Shown here piece by piece: positions 39,190-47,720 of a stretch of 64,000 nucleotides of DNA. A program made the position numbers and the translations under genes. The notes beneath the pieces are model-generated. The model did no database searches. It was not told where the DNA came from and was given only the letters and a program-made list of their open reading frames with translations. Origin of the DNA: Methylomonas koyamae. Its GTDB lineage: Bacteria; Pseudomonadota; Gammaproteobacteria; Methylococcales; Methylomonadaceae. Every line of letters starts with the position of its first letter. Positions within the stretch are counted from its first letter, which is position 1. The stretch lies in the NCBI RefSeq assembly GCF_019669905.1, contig NZ_AP019777.1, positions 1,674,001 through 1,738,000 on the forward strand, in the 5' to 3' direction.

Positions 39190-39813
39190 AAATCAATCTC
39201 CTGATTATCAGATAAGTCACTGCTTATAAAAGGCTACCAGATTTTGTTCTTGCCCCCGGTTTACTGATTTCAGACTCCGATTCAAGCCATTTTCAGACAC
39301 GTGTAAATCGAATCGGCTTTTCAACTACAAACTGCCGTAAAGTAAGATCCCTCTTTTTAGAATCTTCCTTGAGATGTCATGCCAACGACCTTATCAGACT
39401 CAAAGTTTCGTAGGACTAGCTTAGGACACGTGACAAGTTCATTTCCTGGAGTTTATGACGTCGCTGCAAAGCCAATTAGGTCGGCTCATTTAGTTCAGCA
39501 AGGTTTTAGCATCGAATCTTAACAGGCAGATTGATTCGCTGAAACCAGTACGTTTGTACTGGTACGATTATGTTATGGAAAGAAACGTTTGAAATTCATA
39601 AAATCAAATCAAAATGAAATCAGATGCAACAAGAGCGCGTGTTGTCTTATGCAAATTAGCACTTGTTCCAATTCTTCAACCCATATCCAGATTATTGGTG
39701 GCTACGTGATAACACTATTTATACCGGAATCTTCGCGGCTTCATACTGACTCAGGAATTCCCGGAATTATTACGATATACCGGGCCGCAAATCGGAAAGG
39801 GATTTCGAAGTGC
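39190..39813. promoter_or_regulatory. divergent intergenic region with a perfect operator-like dyad
   Basis: This low-GC region separates the membrane protein gene from the lipoprotein genes. At 39544-39563 ACCAGTAC and GTACTGGT form a perfect 8-bp dyad around GTTT, which could be a regulator operator or a leader hairpin. From 39589 the downstream frame is open but the translated sequence looks non-coding until the lipoprotein signal at about 39802. The dyad therefore sits roughly 250 bases before the presumed start codon. Confidence 0.45.
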
Positions 39814-41433
39814 TTGGCTTTGAGTGTTCTGTGCATCGGATTATGCGGTTGCAGTTCGCTGTACTTTCATAGCGATGGCGATCAAAAACTGATAGATGAA
39901 GCGCAGAAGGGATTTGCTGCCGCCAAGACAGCGCAAATTGCCGCTCTGGATACGCGCTCGGGCTTAGTTGCAACGGAGATTGCCCGACAGCGACAAGCCG
40001 TGATAGAAGATCAATTGGCGCTTCGCGACAATCAAATAGCTTTGCTTCTAGACAGCAAAGATGCTCAAAATGAAGTGCGCAATAACCTTGTTATGCGGAT
40101 GGAAGGCATTGTTGGGAAAAATAATGTGAATGTTGTTTTTAAGGATAAAAAAAACATTAGAGTCGCCTTAAACACCAGGGAGAAAATGCATCAGCATGTA
40201 CAAGCTTCCAGGGAAAATGTCCTACTTAATGCCATAAAAGAAAATATTTCGATACCTAAAGATGATGTTGAAGGCTATTGCAATCAATCTCAGGGGTCTA
40301 TCGATTCTAAGTTGTCAACTTGGTGTGATATTTTTAATGACGATGTCCAAAATTACGAGACGCAAGTCCAAAAGTTGGAAAGCTCTGATCCAGTTGTTTT
40401 TGCAAAAGGAGCGCAAGGTGAATTAGGAACGGTGAGTAACTTGCTTCTTCAAGCAACAAATGTGGCGAAGGCTCAGGAAAAAGTTATTAAGTCGACCAAA
40501 GCATCTCTCGAGGATGCGAAGAGTTATTATGAGTGTCAGTTAGAGGCCGATAAAAAGTCGGGGATTGATGACAACTTGCAAAAGGCTGCGGCCGTTATCA
40601 CCCGGTTTGCCAATCCTACCGGGCAGAAGGCCGATCCGGCTTCAGGAAATGCTCCGGCGACGGCCCAAAATGCATCAAATTGTCCGCAGGCTGACAGCCT
40701 TTGGAAAACCGCTTTTGAAAATAATGGATTAACACCAGAGGTTGTCAATCTTATTAACAAAGTTGCTCCGCAAATACTTGCGGCAACAATGGAGCATACC
40801 CAAGCAAAATTCACCCAAAGCGTACTGGGTAGAAGCATTATGGCTGTCGCTGATTCCCAGGCGCAGACTCAAGATACTTCAGCGCAAGCGGATACCCGTG
40901 CGGCCAATAAAACAAAAACCGAGGTCATCGCGGTTGAAACCGTCAAACTACTTGGTTACATAGAAGATTACGAAAACGCGGCGGAGGGAAAACTCCCCGA
41001 TATTCCGGTTGCGCTGATTGGCTTATCCCGAGCCCAACTCGCATCCGATTTGGCATCCATCGCATTAACCCGTTTTGAGCGCGAGAAGGAGCTGCTAACA
41101 GCACAACGCATTGGACTTCTTAATGAAATCGATTTGCTTAAAAAGGCCAACGAAACGTTGATAGCCAAGCACACTAATCGAGCAATCCTTCTACGCGGAG
41201 ATGCTTGGAGTAACGGTGAACTACCGGCCCGTGTCGCAGAATGGGATCGCAAAAACCTGCTCTACGAAGATTGGGCTGCCCAGCAGCGTGCCATCGCAAA
41301 AGCTAATTACGAGACACTAGAACCGATGGTTTCCTTGCTACAAGAGTATGGTGCAGGAGGCGTTTCAGGCAAAGATATTGCCAATTGGGTGGGTGCCTTA
41401 GCGGCTGTCGCAATCGCCTTTGGAGTGAACTAA
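39814..41433 (+). CDS. long coiled-coil-rich lipoprotein, unknown
   Basis: The coding sense begins at a lipoprotein signal (LALSVLCIGLCGC). No ATG is available there, so I use the TTG at 39814; an ATT at 39802 or a much earlier TTG are alternatives. About 539 residues follow, largely long charged helices (IARQRQAVIEDQLALRDNQ, TRFEREKELLTAQR) with a few Cys (CNQSQ, STWCDIF, YYECQL, NCPQ) and an Ala/Pro/Gln linker near 270-290. A short hydrophobic tail (GKDIANWVGALAAVAIAFGVN) ends the protein and could be a second membrane contact. Function is unknown. The next lipoprotein gene starts 2 bases after its stop. Confidence 0.68.
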   Translation: MALSVLCIGLCGCSSLYFHSDGDQKLIDEAQKGFAAAKTAQIAALDTRSGLVATEIARQRQAVIEDQLALRDNQIALLLDSKDAQNEVRNNLVMRMEGIVGKNNVNVVFKDKKNIRVALNTREKMHQHVQASRENVLLNAIKENISIPKDDVEGYCNQSQGSIDSKLSTWCDIFNDDVQNYETQVQKLESSDPVVFAKGAQGELGTVSNLLLQATNVAKAQEKVIKSTKASLEDAKSYYECQLEADKKSGIDDNLQKAAAVITRFANPTGQKADPASGNAPATAQNASNCPQADSLWKTAFENNGLTPEVVNLINKVAPQILAATMEHTQAKFTQSVLGRSIMAVADSQAQTQDTSAQADTRAANKTKTEVIAVETVKLLGYIEDYENAAEGKLPDIPVALIGLSRAQLASDLASIALTRFEREKELLTAQRIGLLNEIDLLKKANETLIAKHTNRAILLRGDAWSNGELPARVAEWDRKNLLYEDWAAQQRAIAKANYETLEPMVSLLQEYGAGGVSGKDIANWVGALAAVAIAFGVN

Positions 41434-41435
41434 CA

Positions 41436-41969
41436 ATGAACAAATCATACTTATACGGCAGCCTCCTCACCAGCATATGCCTGGCCGGGTGTATGAGACC
41501 TCAACCCGTTGTGACCGCCGCGAACCTCACCGCTAATCAACTCGCGTTGATGAAAGTCGATGCCACTAACCAGATGGACATTCTCGCTATCCAGAGATCG
41601 ACGCTTGAACAAGAAACCAATTCATTGAAATCAAATGCTAGGGCGGTTTCCTCGCCGGAATCCGTCATTGAAAGGGATTGGCGGGCTAGCGGTTCTAAAG
41701 AAAAGCTAGAGATTTTATCGGGCATTCGTCAAAACGATGTGGCCATTCGCGCCGATCCCTTCACCGCAGTTCGCATTAATGCAAACCTTTTACCAGCGCC
41801 TTCGGCGGTTGATTTGTCTGGACTCGACAAAGCGCTTGCCGGAATCTCTAGACTTAGCGGGTCTCGTCCCTTCGACATTGAGGACATAAAGCCGTTTGCC
41901 ATAGAGATTGTAAAAGCTTATCAGGATCTTAAAAAACAACAGGACGCAGAAAATGCCAAAGCAAATTAA
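41436..41969 (+). CDS. small lipoprotein of the accessory block, unknown
   Basis: This 177-residue protein has a clear lipobox (ICLAGC, Cys19) and a helical mature region (LTANQLALMKVDATNQMDILAIQRSTL has been seen in no family I can name). Its ATG comes 2 bases after the stop of the long lipoprotein, so the two are an operon and may interact. A tail rich in Lys, Gln and Asn (KKQQDAENAKAN) ends it. About 180 bases separate it from the metzincin gene on the same strand. Confidence 0.72.
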   Translation: MNKSYLYGSLLTSICLAGCMRPQPVVTAANLTANQLALMKVDATNQMDILAIQRSTLEQETNSLKSNARAVSSPESVIERDWRASGSKEKLEILSGIRQNDVAIRADPFTAVRINANLLPAPSAVDLSGLDKALAGISRLSGSRPFDIEDIKPFAIEIVKAYQDLKKQQDAENAKAN

Positions 41970-42153
41970 TAGGTTCTTAGTCACGTGGTGAAATCAAAAT
42001 AACCCATAAGGCAACTCGAAAATTTTGGGGATTTACGACATCTGTCAGATAGCAGGCAAACTTGTTATATAGTTTTTCCCATTCTTAGTCTTGGGTTTTG
42101 AGTGCCCCGATTAAAACACTTTTTTGTTCAATCACGAATAGCAGGTAGGAAAC

Positions 42154-44820
42154 ATGGCAAGCGACTTTCAGCTCAGACTATTAGAACTCAAGATTCGAAA
42201 TAAATCGCTTAGTGATTCCCAAGGTTATCTCAGTCTTGGATCGCTCTCAGGGCAGGATGAGCAAGATTTCTATTATCAGGAAAGGCAATGGCGGTTGGTA
42301 CGAGCCGAGTTGGACGCTCTCGCCAGAACGGGATATACCAGTTATGCGATGTCGCCAAGCGCAATTGATGCTCTCAAGGAGTCGGCCAGGCAACTGAATC
42401 AACTGATCAAGGCGGATGCTGCAGCTCGGAATATCCTCAACTCCGTTGCATCAATAATGCAATCATTTGTCGCAAACCAGTCACAGGGGGCTGCGGCCTC
42501 TATCGGATCAGTCTCCGCCCAGCCGTTGGTGCAATCTACAATACTGGAGACACGCCGGAAAATTCCAGTACTCGATAATAACCGATCAGTTGATAATGCC
42601 TTTCAGCTTAGGTTATCAGAGCTCGGAATTCGGAATGACGCACTTAGTGATTCCCAAGGTTATCTCAGTCTTGTTTCGCTCTCAGGGCAGGATGAGCAAG
42701 ATTTCTATTATCAGGAAAACCAATGGCAATTAGTACGAGCCGAGTTGAAAGCTCTCGCTACTACGGGGCACTATGGAGGTGCTACGATGTCGCCACCAGA
42801 AATTGATGCACTCAAGGTGGCAGCTAGGGGGCTTAATCAACTTATTAATGCGAATGCCGCCGCTCGAAATATTCTTAATTCCGTCATGGTGATTATGAAG
42901 TCATACGTTCCATCACAATCTTTGTCAGCATTGGCTGAACCCAAAGAATTGCCACCCAAACAGCTATTGAATACTGACTCGATCGCCGCTGGGTGCGATT
43001 TCACTGCGAATATCAGGCGTGCAAGTTTATCTGCTTTCGCGAAAGGACGATATGGCGGGAATACACCAGAACTGGCAGTGGAACTACGAGTCGATACTTC
43101 TGACAGCATTATCAGCGCCGACCTTTCTCGTCTCGATCCTGCGAACCAAAAGACTTGGGTTGCCGCCTTCAGGACAGTCCCCGACGGGCTTTCAGGCAAT
43201 GGCGGGCCACTTGTAGCGACTGACCGCTACGGTGCCGTCTCGAATGGGTATATAACGATTGTCCCTGTTGATGAAACCAATATTCAGGTGACGTTGTGGT
43301 TCGATCATCCTCTCGACGGCCTGCCGTTTGGCCGTAATATCGTCTTTATCGCCCGTTTCGCCGGCACCGCGTTGCGCGAATTGGGGATCGAGATGGAAAC
43401 CGAAAAGGATGTTCCACTGCCACCGACAACCTCGTTCGCCGGGGAACCTGTAAATATCGAGACAGCTCTTCTCAATACGGGTATTGCCGTCATTAGTGCC
43501 GGGCGCCAAACTGAGCTCGAGAAAGCGCCAGCCGAAGGATGGAGTGAAAAGGATCTCGAAGAGTTAATGTATAAGTCTGCCCAAAGCCCGCTGGATCGTC
43601 CTGAATTTGCAGTTCACCTGCTCTGGCTCTCGAAATCGAATCGGCCTGGTCTTCTAGGTGTGATGTTTGATATCGGCGATGATCTGCCTCGGCAGGGATT
43701 GGCAGTTTTCGCCGATGAGATCGCTAATAACGTCGCGCCTGATGCCTTGCCGCGTAAGTTGATTCAAACGGCAGTCCATGAGATCGGCCATGCGCTTAAT
43801 CTCGCCCATCGCTTCGAGCGGGAAGTCGGGCGTGCTGATTCCACTTCGTTTATGAACTACGACTGGCGATACGCGGGTGGTGGTCGAACATCGGCTTTCT
43901 GGCAAAACTTTGCCTATCAATTTGATTCCGACGAGATTGCCTTTCTGCGTCATGCGCCCTTGCCTCAAATCGTTCCTGGTGGAGCCCCATTTAGATCGGT
44001 TCGCTATTGGGCCGATGGCAATGGCGGCTATTCACCCTACGTACCAGAACAACCCTTGCCTGGCTATAAATTGGAACTGTTGGGGCCACCCCAGTTCATC
44101 TTTGAGTTCGGACAGCCGGTCCTGCTCGGAATCAGCCTCACCAACCAAACCCGCCGCAGGCTAGACTTACCAACATCGGTGCTCGATCCAAAAGCTGGCC
44201 TGCTGGAGATTCTGATCCGCCGGGTGCAACCCGGAAGACCGCCGGAAGGCCCGCCGGCCAGTTTTGTTCCCATCACGACCCGCTGTTTCGATATTAGCGG
44301 TGACGGTCTTCAACGGTTGGAGCCGGGTGAGTCGATTGAAGACAATCTCCAACTCACTTTTGGCGCTGCGGGATTTCCTTTTGCTGAACCCGGGTTATAT
44401 GACGTTACGGCCGTACTGGTCTTTTATGACTCGAGTAGAGGGATTGACTTCCTTGCGCCGTCAAACACCTTGCGACTGCGTGTAGCCTATCCTGCCAATA
44501 GTAAGGCGGAGCGAGTTGCTCATGATGTGCTGCTACGGCCAGATGTGGGTCGCTGGTTTACGCTCGGCGCACCAACTCGCCTGAAAGAAGTGGGAAAGGA
44601 ATTGACTGAGTTGGTTGCACAATCAAAGGCGCAAGATGCAGTCGCCGCAAATATTGAAAGAACTGCTATGTTTGGTTTTGCTCGCGGGAAAACGACTCAA
44701 AAGCAGGTCATAGGCCATGCCCAAAAAGTCAGTTCAACGTTGAGCCAAGTATTTGATGTAATAACTGCCAAACAAACAGAAGAATTCATCAAGGGACTTC
44801 TGCCAAAAACGAAGCAATAG
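42154..44820 (+). CDS. metzincin-like metalloprotease with duplicated N-terminal module
   Basis: This 888-residue protein begins at an ATG after AGGTAGGAAAC. Residues 5-105 and 150-251 are two copies of one module (FQLRL.ELxIRN, DSQGYLSL, GQDEQDFYYQ, ARNILNSV). The protease core has HEIGHALNLAH (His542, Glu543, His546, His552), the extended zinc motif of metzincins, and a Met-turn-like SFMNYDW (Met567). Beta-rich segments follow, including a domain around 640-790 that resembles an Ig-like fold, then a helical tail. No signal peptide is seen, so the protease is cytoplasmic or exported by another route. It shares the block with two lipoproteins and a membrane scaffold. Confidence 0.82.
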   Translation: MASDFQLRLLELKIRNKSLSDSQGYLSLGSLSGQDEQDFYYQERQWRLVRAELDALARTGYTSYAMSPSAIDALKESARQLNQLIKADAAARNILNSVASIMQSFVANQSQGAAASIGSVSAQPLVQSTILETRRKIPVLDNNRSVDNAFQLRLSELGIRNDALSDSQGYLSLVSLSGQDEQDFYYQENQWQLVRAELKALATTGHYGGATMSPPEIDALKVAARGLNQLINANAAARNILNSVMVIMKSYVPSQSLSALAEPKELPPKQLLNTDSIAAGCDFTANIRRASLSAFAKGRYGGNTPELAVELRVDTSDSIISADLSRLDPANQKTWVAAFRTVPDGLSGNGGPLVATDRYGAVSNGYITIVPVDETNIQVTLWFDHPLDGLPFGRNIVFIARFAGTALRELGIEMETEKDVPLPPTTSFAGEPVNIETALLNTGIAVISAGRQTELEKAPAEGWSEKDLEELMYKSAQSPLDRPEFAVHLLWLSKSNRPGLLGVMFDIGDDLPRQGLAVFADEIANNVAPDALPRKLIQTAVHEIGHALNLAHRFEREVGRADSTSFMNYDWRYAGGGRTSAFWQNFAYQFDSDEIAFLRHAPLPQIVPGGAPFRSVRYWADGNGGYSPYVPEQPLPGYKLELLGPPQFIFEFGQPVLLGISLTNQTRRRLDLPTSVLDPKAGLLEILIRRVQPGRPPEGPPASFVPITTRCFDISGDGLQRLEPGESIEDNLQLTFGAAGFPFAEPGLYDVTAVLVFYDSSRGIDFLAPSNTLRLRVAYPANSKAERVAHDVLLRPDVGRWFTLGAPTRLKEVGKELTELVAQSKAQDAVAANIERTAMFGFARGKTTQKQVIGHAQKVSSTLSQVFDVITAKQTEEFIKGLLPKTKQ
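42166..42906 (+). repeat. in-gene tandem duplication (two copies, about 303-306 bp)
   Basis: Copy 1 spans 42166-42468 and copy 2 spans 42601-42906, 435 bases apart. Long stretches are identical at DNA level (GTGATTCCCAAGGTTATCTC occurs in both), so the duplication is recent or kept uniform by gene conversion. Confidence 0.85.
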
Positions 44821-44974
44821 CATTTTTAATCTGCAGGACGTTCAGGAAAAATTGCTCCATTCTTCAAGTCTCCGAACGATTTACGGAATAATCGAAGCGT
44901 ATACAATAAATCGGAAGTAAGTCTTTCAGAGCTTCTAGATACTGATGATCCCTGACTTCATAGGAGATCGTTAT

Positions 44975-45079
44975 ATGGGAAATCGTCTGGCATTACGCCC
45001 CCGCGTGAATCGGATTGCTGAATCAGCCATTCGTTTTTACCCAAGACAAGATTTCATGATGGATGCAGATGGCGGATAG
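44975..45079 (+). CDS. very short open frame ending at the IS boundary
   Basis: An ATG preceded by AGGAGATCGTTAT opens 34 codons that end in TAG exactly at the left edge of the insertion element. The peptide starts MGNRLALRPRVNRI. The good ribosome-binding site suggests a real start, either of a micro-peptide or of a gene whose remainder was lost when the element inserted. Nothing else is seen between the metzincin gene and the element. Confidence 0.3.
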   Translation: MGNRLALRPRVNRIAESAIRFYPRQDFMMDADGG

Positions 45080-45118
45080 TGAATCGCCCCGGGAATCTCG
45101 GAGGCCATAGGTTGTGAG

Positions 45119-46021
45119 TCACGCTGCCATGACGGACTCGGGAAGTTGCCGATAATAGTTAGCCTCCGCTTCGGCTGGTGGGATATTACCAATCGACCCA
45201 AACAGCCGTCGATGATTAAACCAATCCACCCAAGTCAATGTAGCGAGTTCAACGGCTTCGCGGCTCTTCCAGGATTGCTTGTGAATCAGCTCGGTTTTGT
45301 ACAAACCATTGATGGTTTCAGCCAAGGCATTGTCATAAGAGTCACCCACACTGCCTACCGAAGCTTCAACGCCGGCCTCGGCTAAACGCTCGGTATAGCG
45401 GATCGAAACGTACTGAACGCCTCGATCGCTATGGTGAATCAAGCCGCCATCGCGCTGGGGTTGCCGGTCATGAAGCGCCTGCTCCAGTGCGTCCAGCACA
45501 AAGTCGGTATGCGCCGATGACGATACCTTCCAACCGACGATGTAGCGGGCAAACACATCGATCACGAAGGCCACGTAAACGAAGCCCTGCCAGGTTTTGA
45601 CATAGGTGAAGTCCGCCACCCACAAGGCATTCGGTCGTACGGCGCTGAACTGCCGATTCACCCGATCCAGAGGACACTCCGCGTTGGCATCGCTGAAGGT
45701 GGTCTTAATGGTCTTGCCACGCCTGATGCCTTTCAGTTCCAGGCTTCGCATGAGGCGTTCCACCGTACAACGGGCCACGGTTAAGCCCTCGCGTTTCAAT
45801 TGAATCCAGACTTTACGCGCGCCGTAGTTTTGGAAGCTATCATTCCAAACCCGACGAATTTGCTGACTGAGGGCCTCGTCCTGCTTGGCGCGATTCGACC
45901 GCAGCTCAGGCTTGGCTTTGCGCGCCGCATGCAGGTAATACGTCGATGGGGCAATCGGCGGAACTTTGCAGATTGGCTCGACCCCATAGCCATCGCGATG
46001 ATCGTCGATGAACGCTTTCAT
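45119..46021 (-). CDS. IS3-family transposase OrfB (DDE integrase)
   Basis: This 300-residue protein has an HTH_21-type N-terminal part (FQNYGARKVWIQLKREG) and an rve integrase core. The catalytic acidic residues are seen in WVADFTYV (Asp), HHSDRGVQYV (Asp) and NALAETINGLYK (Glu). The C-terminal segment WVDWFNHRRLFGSIGNIPPAE is typical. Its ATG overlaps the orfA stop as ATGA. The product joins the element's ends to new DNA, often as an OrfAB fusion, though no obvious slippery run is visible at the overlap. Confidence 0.95.
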   Translation of the reverse strand: MKAFIDDHRDGYGVEPICKVPPIAPSTYYLHAARKAKPELRSNRAKQDEALSQQIRRVWNDSFQNYGARKVWIQLKREGLTVARCTVERLMRSLELKGIRRGKTIKTTFSDANAECPLDRVNRQFSAVRPNALWVADFTYVKTWQGFVYVAFVIDVFARYIVGWKVSSSAHTDFVLDALEQALHDRQPQRDGGLIHHSDRGVQYVSIRYTERLAEAGVEASVGSVGDSYDNALAETINGLYKTELIHKQSWKSREAVELATLTWVDWFNHRRLFGSIGNIPPAEAEANYYRQLPESVMAA

Positions 46022-46347
46022 GGCTTGAACCGGCGGTCGAGCTCCGCCTGCGCAAAATACGCCGAGGCCTTACGCAGGATCTCGTTGGCCTGGCGTAACT
46101 CCCGGACTTCCCGCTCCAGCGCCTTGATGCGTTCCGCGTCGTTGCCGGACACTTCTTTGCCCGAGCTAGTGATCGGTTGTGTTTGCCTCAGCCAGCGACG
46201 TAACGTCTCCGCCGTGCAGCCAAACTTGGCCGAAATTGATTGGATAGCGGCCCATTCCGACGGGTATTCACCTTGATGCTCTCGCACCATGCGAACCGCT
46301 CGTTCTCGAATTTCCGATGAATAATGCTTGCTCGTTTTCTCGTTCAT
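46018..46347 (-). CDS. IS3-family transposase OrfA
   Basis: This 109-residue protein has an HTH_Tnp_1 domain (YSSEIRERAVRMVREHQ, ISAKFGCTAETLRRWLRQ). A leucine-zipper-like helix (IKALEREVRELRQANEILRKA) mediates OrfA/OrfAB multimerisation in this family. It binds the terminal inverted repeats. The gene starts about 50 bases inside the right end of the element. Confidence 0.95.
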   Translation of the reverse strand: MNEKTSKHYSSEIRERAVRMVREHQGEYPSEWAAIQSISAKFGCTAETLRRWLRQTQPITSSGKEVSGNDAERIKALEREVRELRQANEILRKASAYFAQAELDRRFKP

Positions 46348-46397
46348 TGCTCCATTCTCTCAAAGGTTGGAGCCTCCGAGAAAACCAGGGCGATTCA

Positions 46398-47122
46398 GCC
46401 AGGGCCGAGCCGGCTGCGCCACGCCGAGCAAAGCGCAACTGGAATTCCAATTGGCGCATGCGCTGGCGCGGGATGCGGTGCACCAGCCCTGGCAGGTCGG
46501 CGCGTTTGCCGAGGCGTTGGCGGAGAAAGGTTGGCCTAGCTTGCAATTGGCAACGCCGATCCACAGCCGCCAGCATTATTTGCAGCGGCCCGACCTGGGT
46601 CGCCGGTTGGACCAAGCCAGCCGCGCTACCCTGCAAACGCTGGCCTTGCCGGCGGCCGACGTGGCGCTGGTGGTCAGCGACGGTCTGTCGTCCACCGCGG
46701 TCGAACAGCACGGCTTGCCGTTATTGGCTGCGGTTATCGCAGCCTACGCGGAGCGCTCGTTAAGCATCGGCCCAATCTGCTTGGTGCCGAACGCCCGCGT
46801 CGCCGTCGCCGACGAAATCGGCGCGTTGTTGGGGGCGAAAACGGCTGCGATTATCGTCGGCGAACGGCCGGGACTGAGTGCGGCCGACAGCCTGGGCATT
46901 TACTTGACCTACGCTCCGCAACCGGGCCGCACCGACGCCGAACGCAATTGCTTGTCCAATATCCGCCCGCCGGCCGGAATGGTGTATTCGGCGGCAGCGG
47001 CCAAATTGGCCTATTTGACTGGCCAGGCCCTGCAACGGCAACTGTCCGGGGTGGGCTTGAAAGACGACCTTAACCAAGCCGTTATCGGCACAGACGCGGG
47101 CTTGGCTTGGGATAAGCCTTAA
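46398..47122 (+). pseudogene. eutC: 5'-truncated eutC, ethanolamine ammonia-lyase small subunit
   Basis: Reading from the IS right end, the frame starts within the conserved QGRAG motif and continues as EutC: FQLAHALARDAVHQP, PDLGRRLD, VVSDGLSS, LLGAKTAAIIVGERPGL and NCLSNIRP. About 240 codons remain. The first 30-40 codons and any start codon have been lost, and no eutB is present on the other side of the element. EutBC needs both subunits and adenosylcobalamin to deaminate ethanolamine, so the pathway is broken here unless another copy exists. Confidence 0.88.
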
Positions 47123-47206
47123 CCGCAGCGTTGGGCTAACAAGGTGCGGCTACACATTGGGGGGAGCGGCCGCAGAACAGTCAGGCCGGAGCTGAGCGGG
47201 AATGGA

Positions 47207-47234
47207 CCCCGGATATCGGTCTCGATATCCGGGG
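47207..47234. terminator. strong hairpin between convergent genes
   Basis: CCCCGGATATCG and its exact complement form a 12-bp stem around GTCT. It lies between the eutC remnant and the superoxide reductase gene, which converge. No T-run follows on either strand, so termination is likely but unproven; a REP-like role is possible. Confidence 0.45.
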
Positions 47235-47253
47235 CGAGTCGGTGCGAACGGTT

Positions 47254-47685
47254 TTAGGCTATTTCTGCGCTGCTAACCCACAAATCGTGCTTGTTGCAAA
47301 AGCTCAGCGCATACAGCGTGCCGCTGTAGCTATCCAAGGTAAACGTCGATACCGGCACCGGCTCTTTGGCCGGGTCGAACATGTGTTCGGCCAGGAATTT
47401 GTAATCCTTGTCCAGCAGCACGTGTTTGACGATGTAATGCTCGTAGCCTTTCATTTCGTGCGGCGTCGTGACTTTCACCGTGGTTTTGCCGCCTTCTTTA
47501 TTAGCCTCGATTACCGGCAAATGAGTGGCGGCTTTGCCGGCCCAGCGGCCTTGGGCGTCCTTGGTGTAGTACAGGTCGCCGGGCGGCGTCGGCACCGGGC
47601 CGGCAGCCGCCGGCGCGGTGTGGGAGAGGGCCAAACCGGCGACCGCGCCGGCCGCGCTGAATTTAATAAAATCGCGACGTTCCAT
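47254..47685 (-). CDS. Tat-exported superoxide reductase (neelaredoxin/class II-like)
   Basis: This 143-residue protein has a twin-arginine leader (ERRDFIKFSAAGAVAGLAL, about 2-20). The mature domain has the centre-II iron ligands of superoxide reductases: THLPVIEA (His), TPHEMKGYEHYI (two His) and SFCNKHDLW (Cys and His). The desulforedoxin-type first domain is absent, as in neelaredoxin. It would reduce superoxide to peroxide in the periplasm. The electron donor is unknown. The gene stands alone on its strand. Confidence 0.85.
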   Translation of the reverse strand: MERRDFIKFSAAGAVAGLALSHTAPAAAGPVPTPPGDLYYTKDAQGRWAGKAATHLPVIEANKEGGKTTVKVTTPHEMKGYEHYIVKHVLLDKDYKFLAEHMFDPAKEPVPVSTFTLDSYSGTLYALSFCNKHDLWVSSAEIA

Positions 47686-47720
47686 AGTAATGTTCCTGAG
47701 TTGATGGTGGCTGGATGCGG

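Larger units (their letters stand above)
45080..46397 (-). mobile_element. IS3-family insertion sequence, 1318 bp
   Basis: Terminal inverted repeats of about 26 bases start TGAATCGCCC at both ends and share TCTCGGAGGC, with about five differences. Inside are orfA and orfB of an IS3-type transposase on the minus strand, both apparently intact. The flanking bases (TAG on the left, GCC on the right) do not form a target duplication. The right end abuts a 5'-truncated eutC. The element is complete, but its neighbourhood has been rearranged. Confidence 0.9.

Noticed and set aside
45119..46021. Programmed frameshift joining orfA and orfB of the IS3 element
   Set aside because: The overlap shows an ATGA stop-start but no clear A-rich slippery run, so coupling rather than a frameshift is what can be seen.
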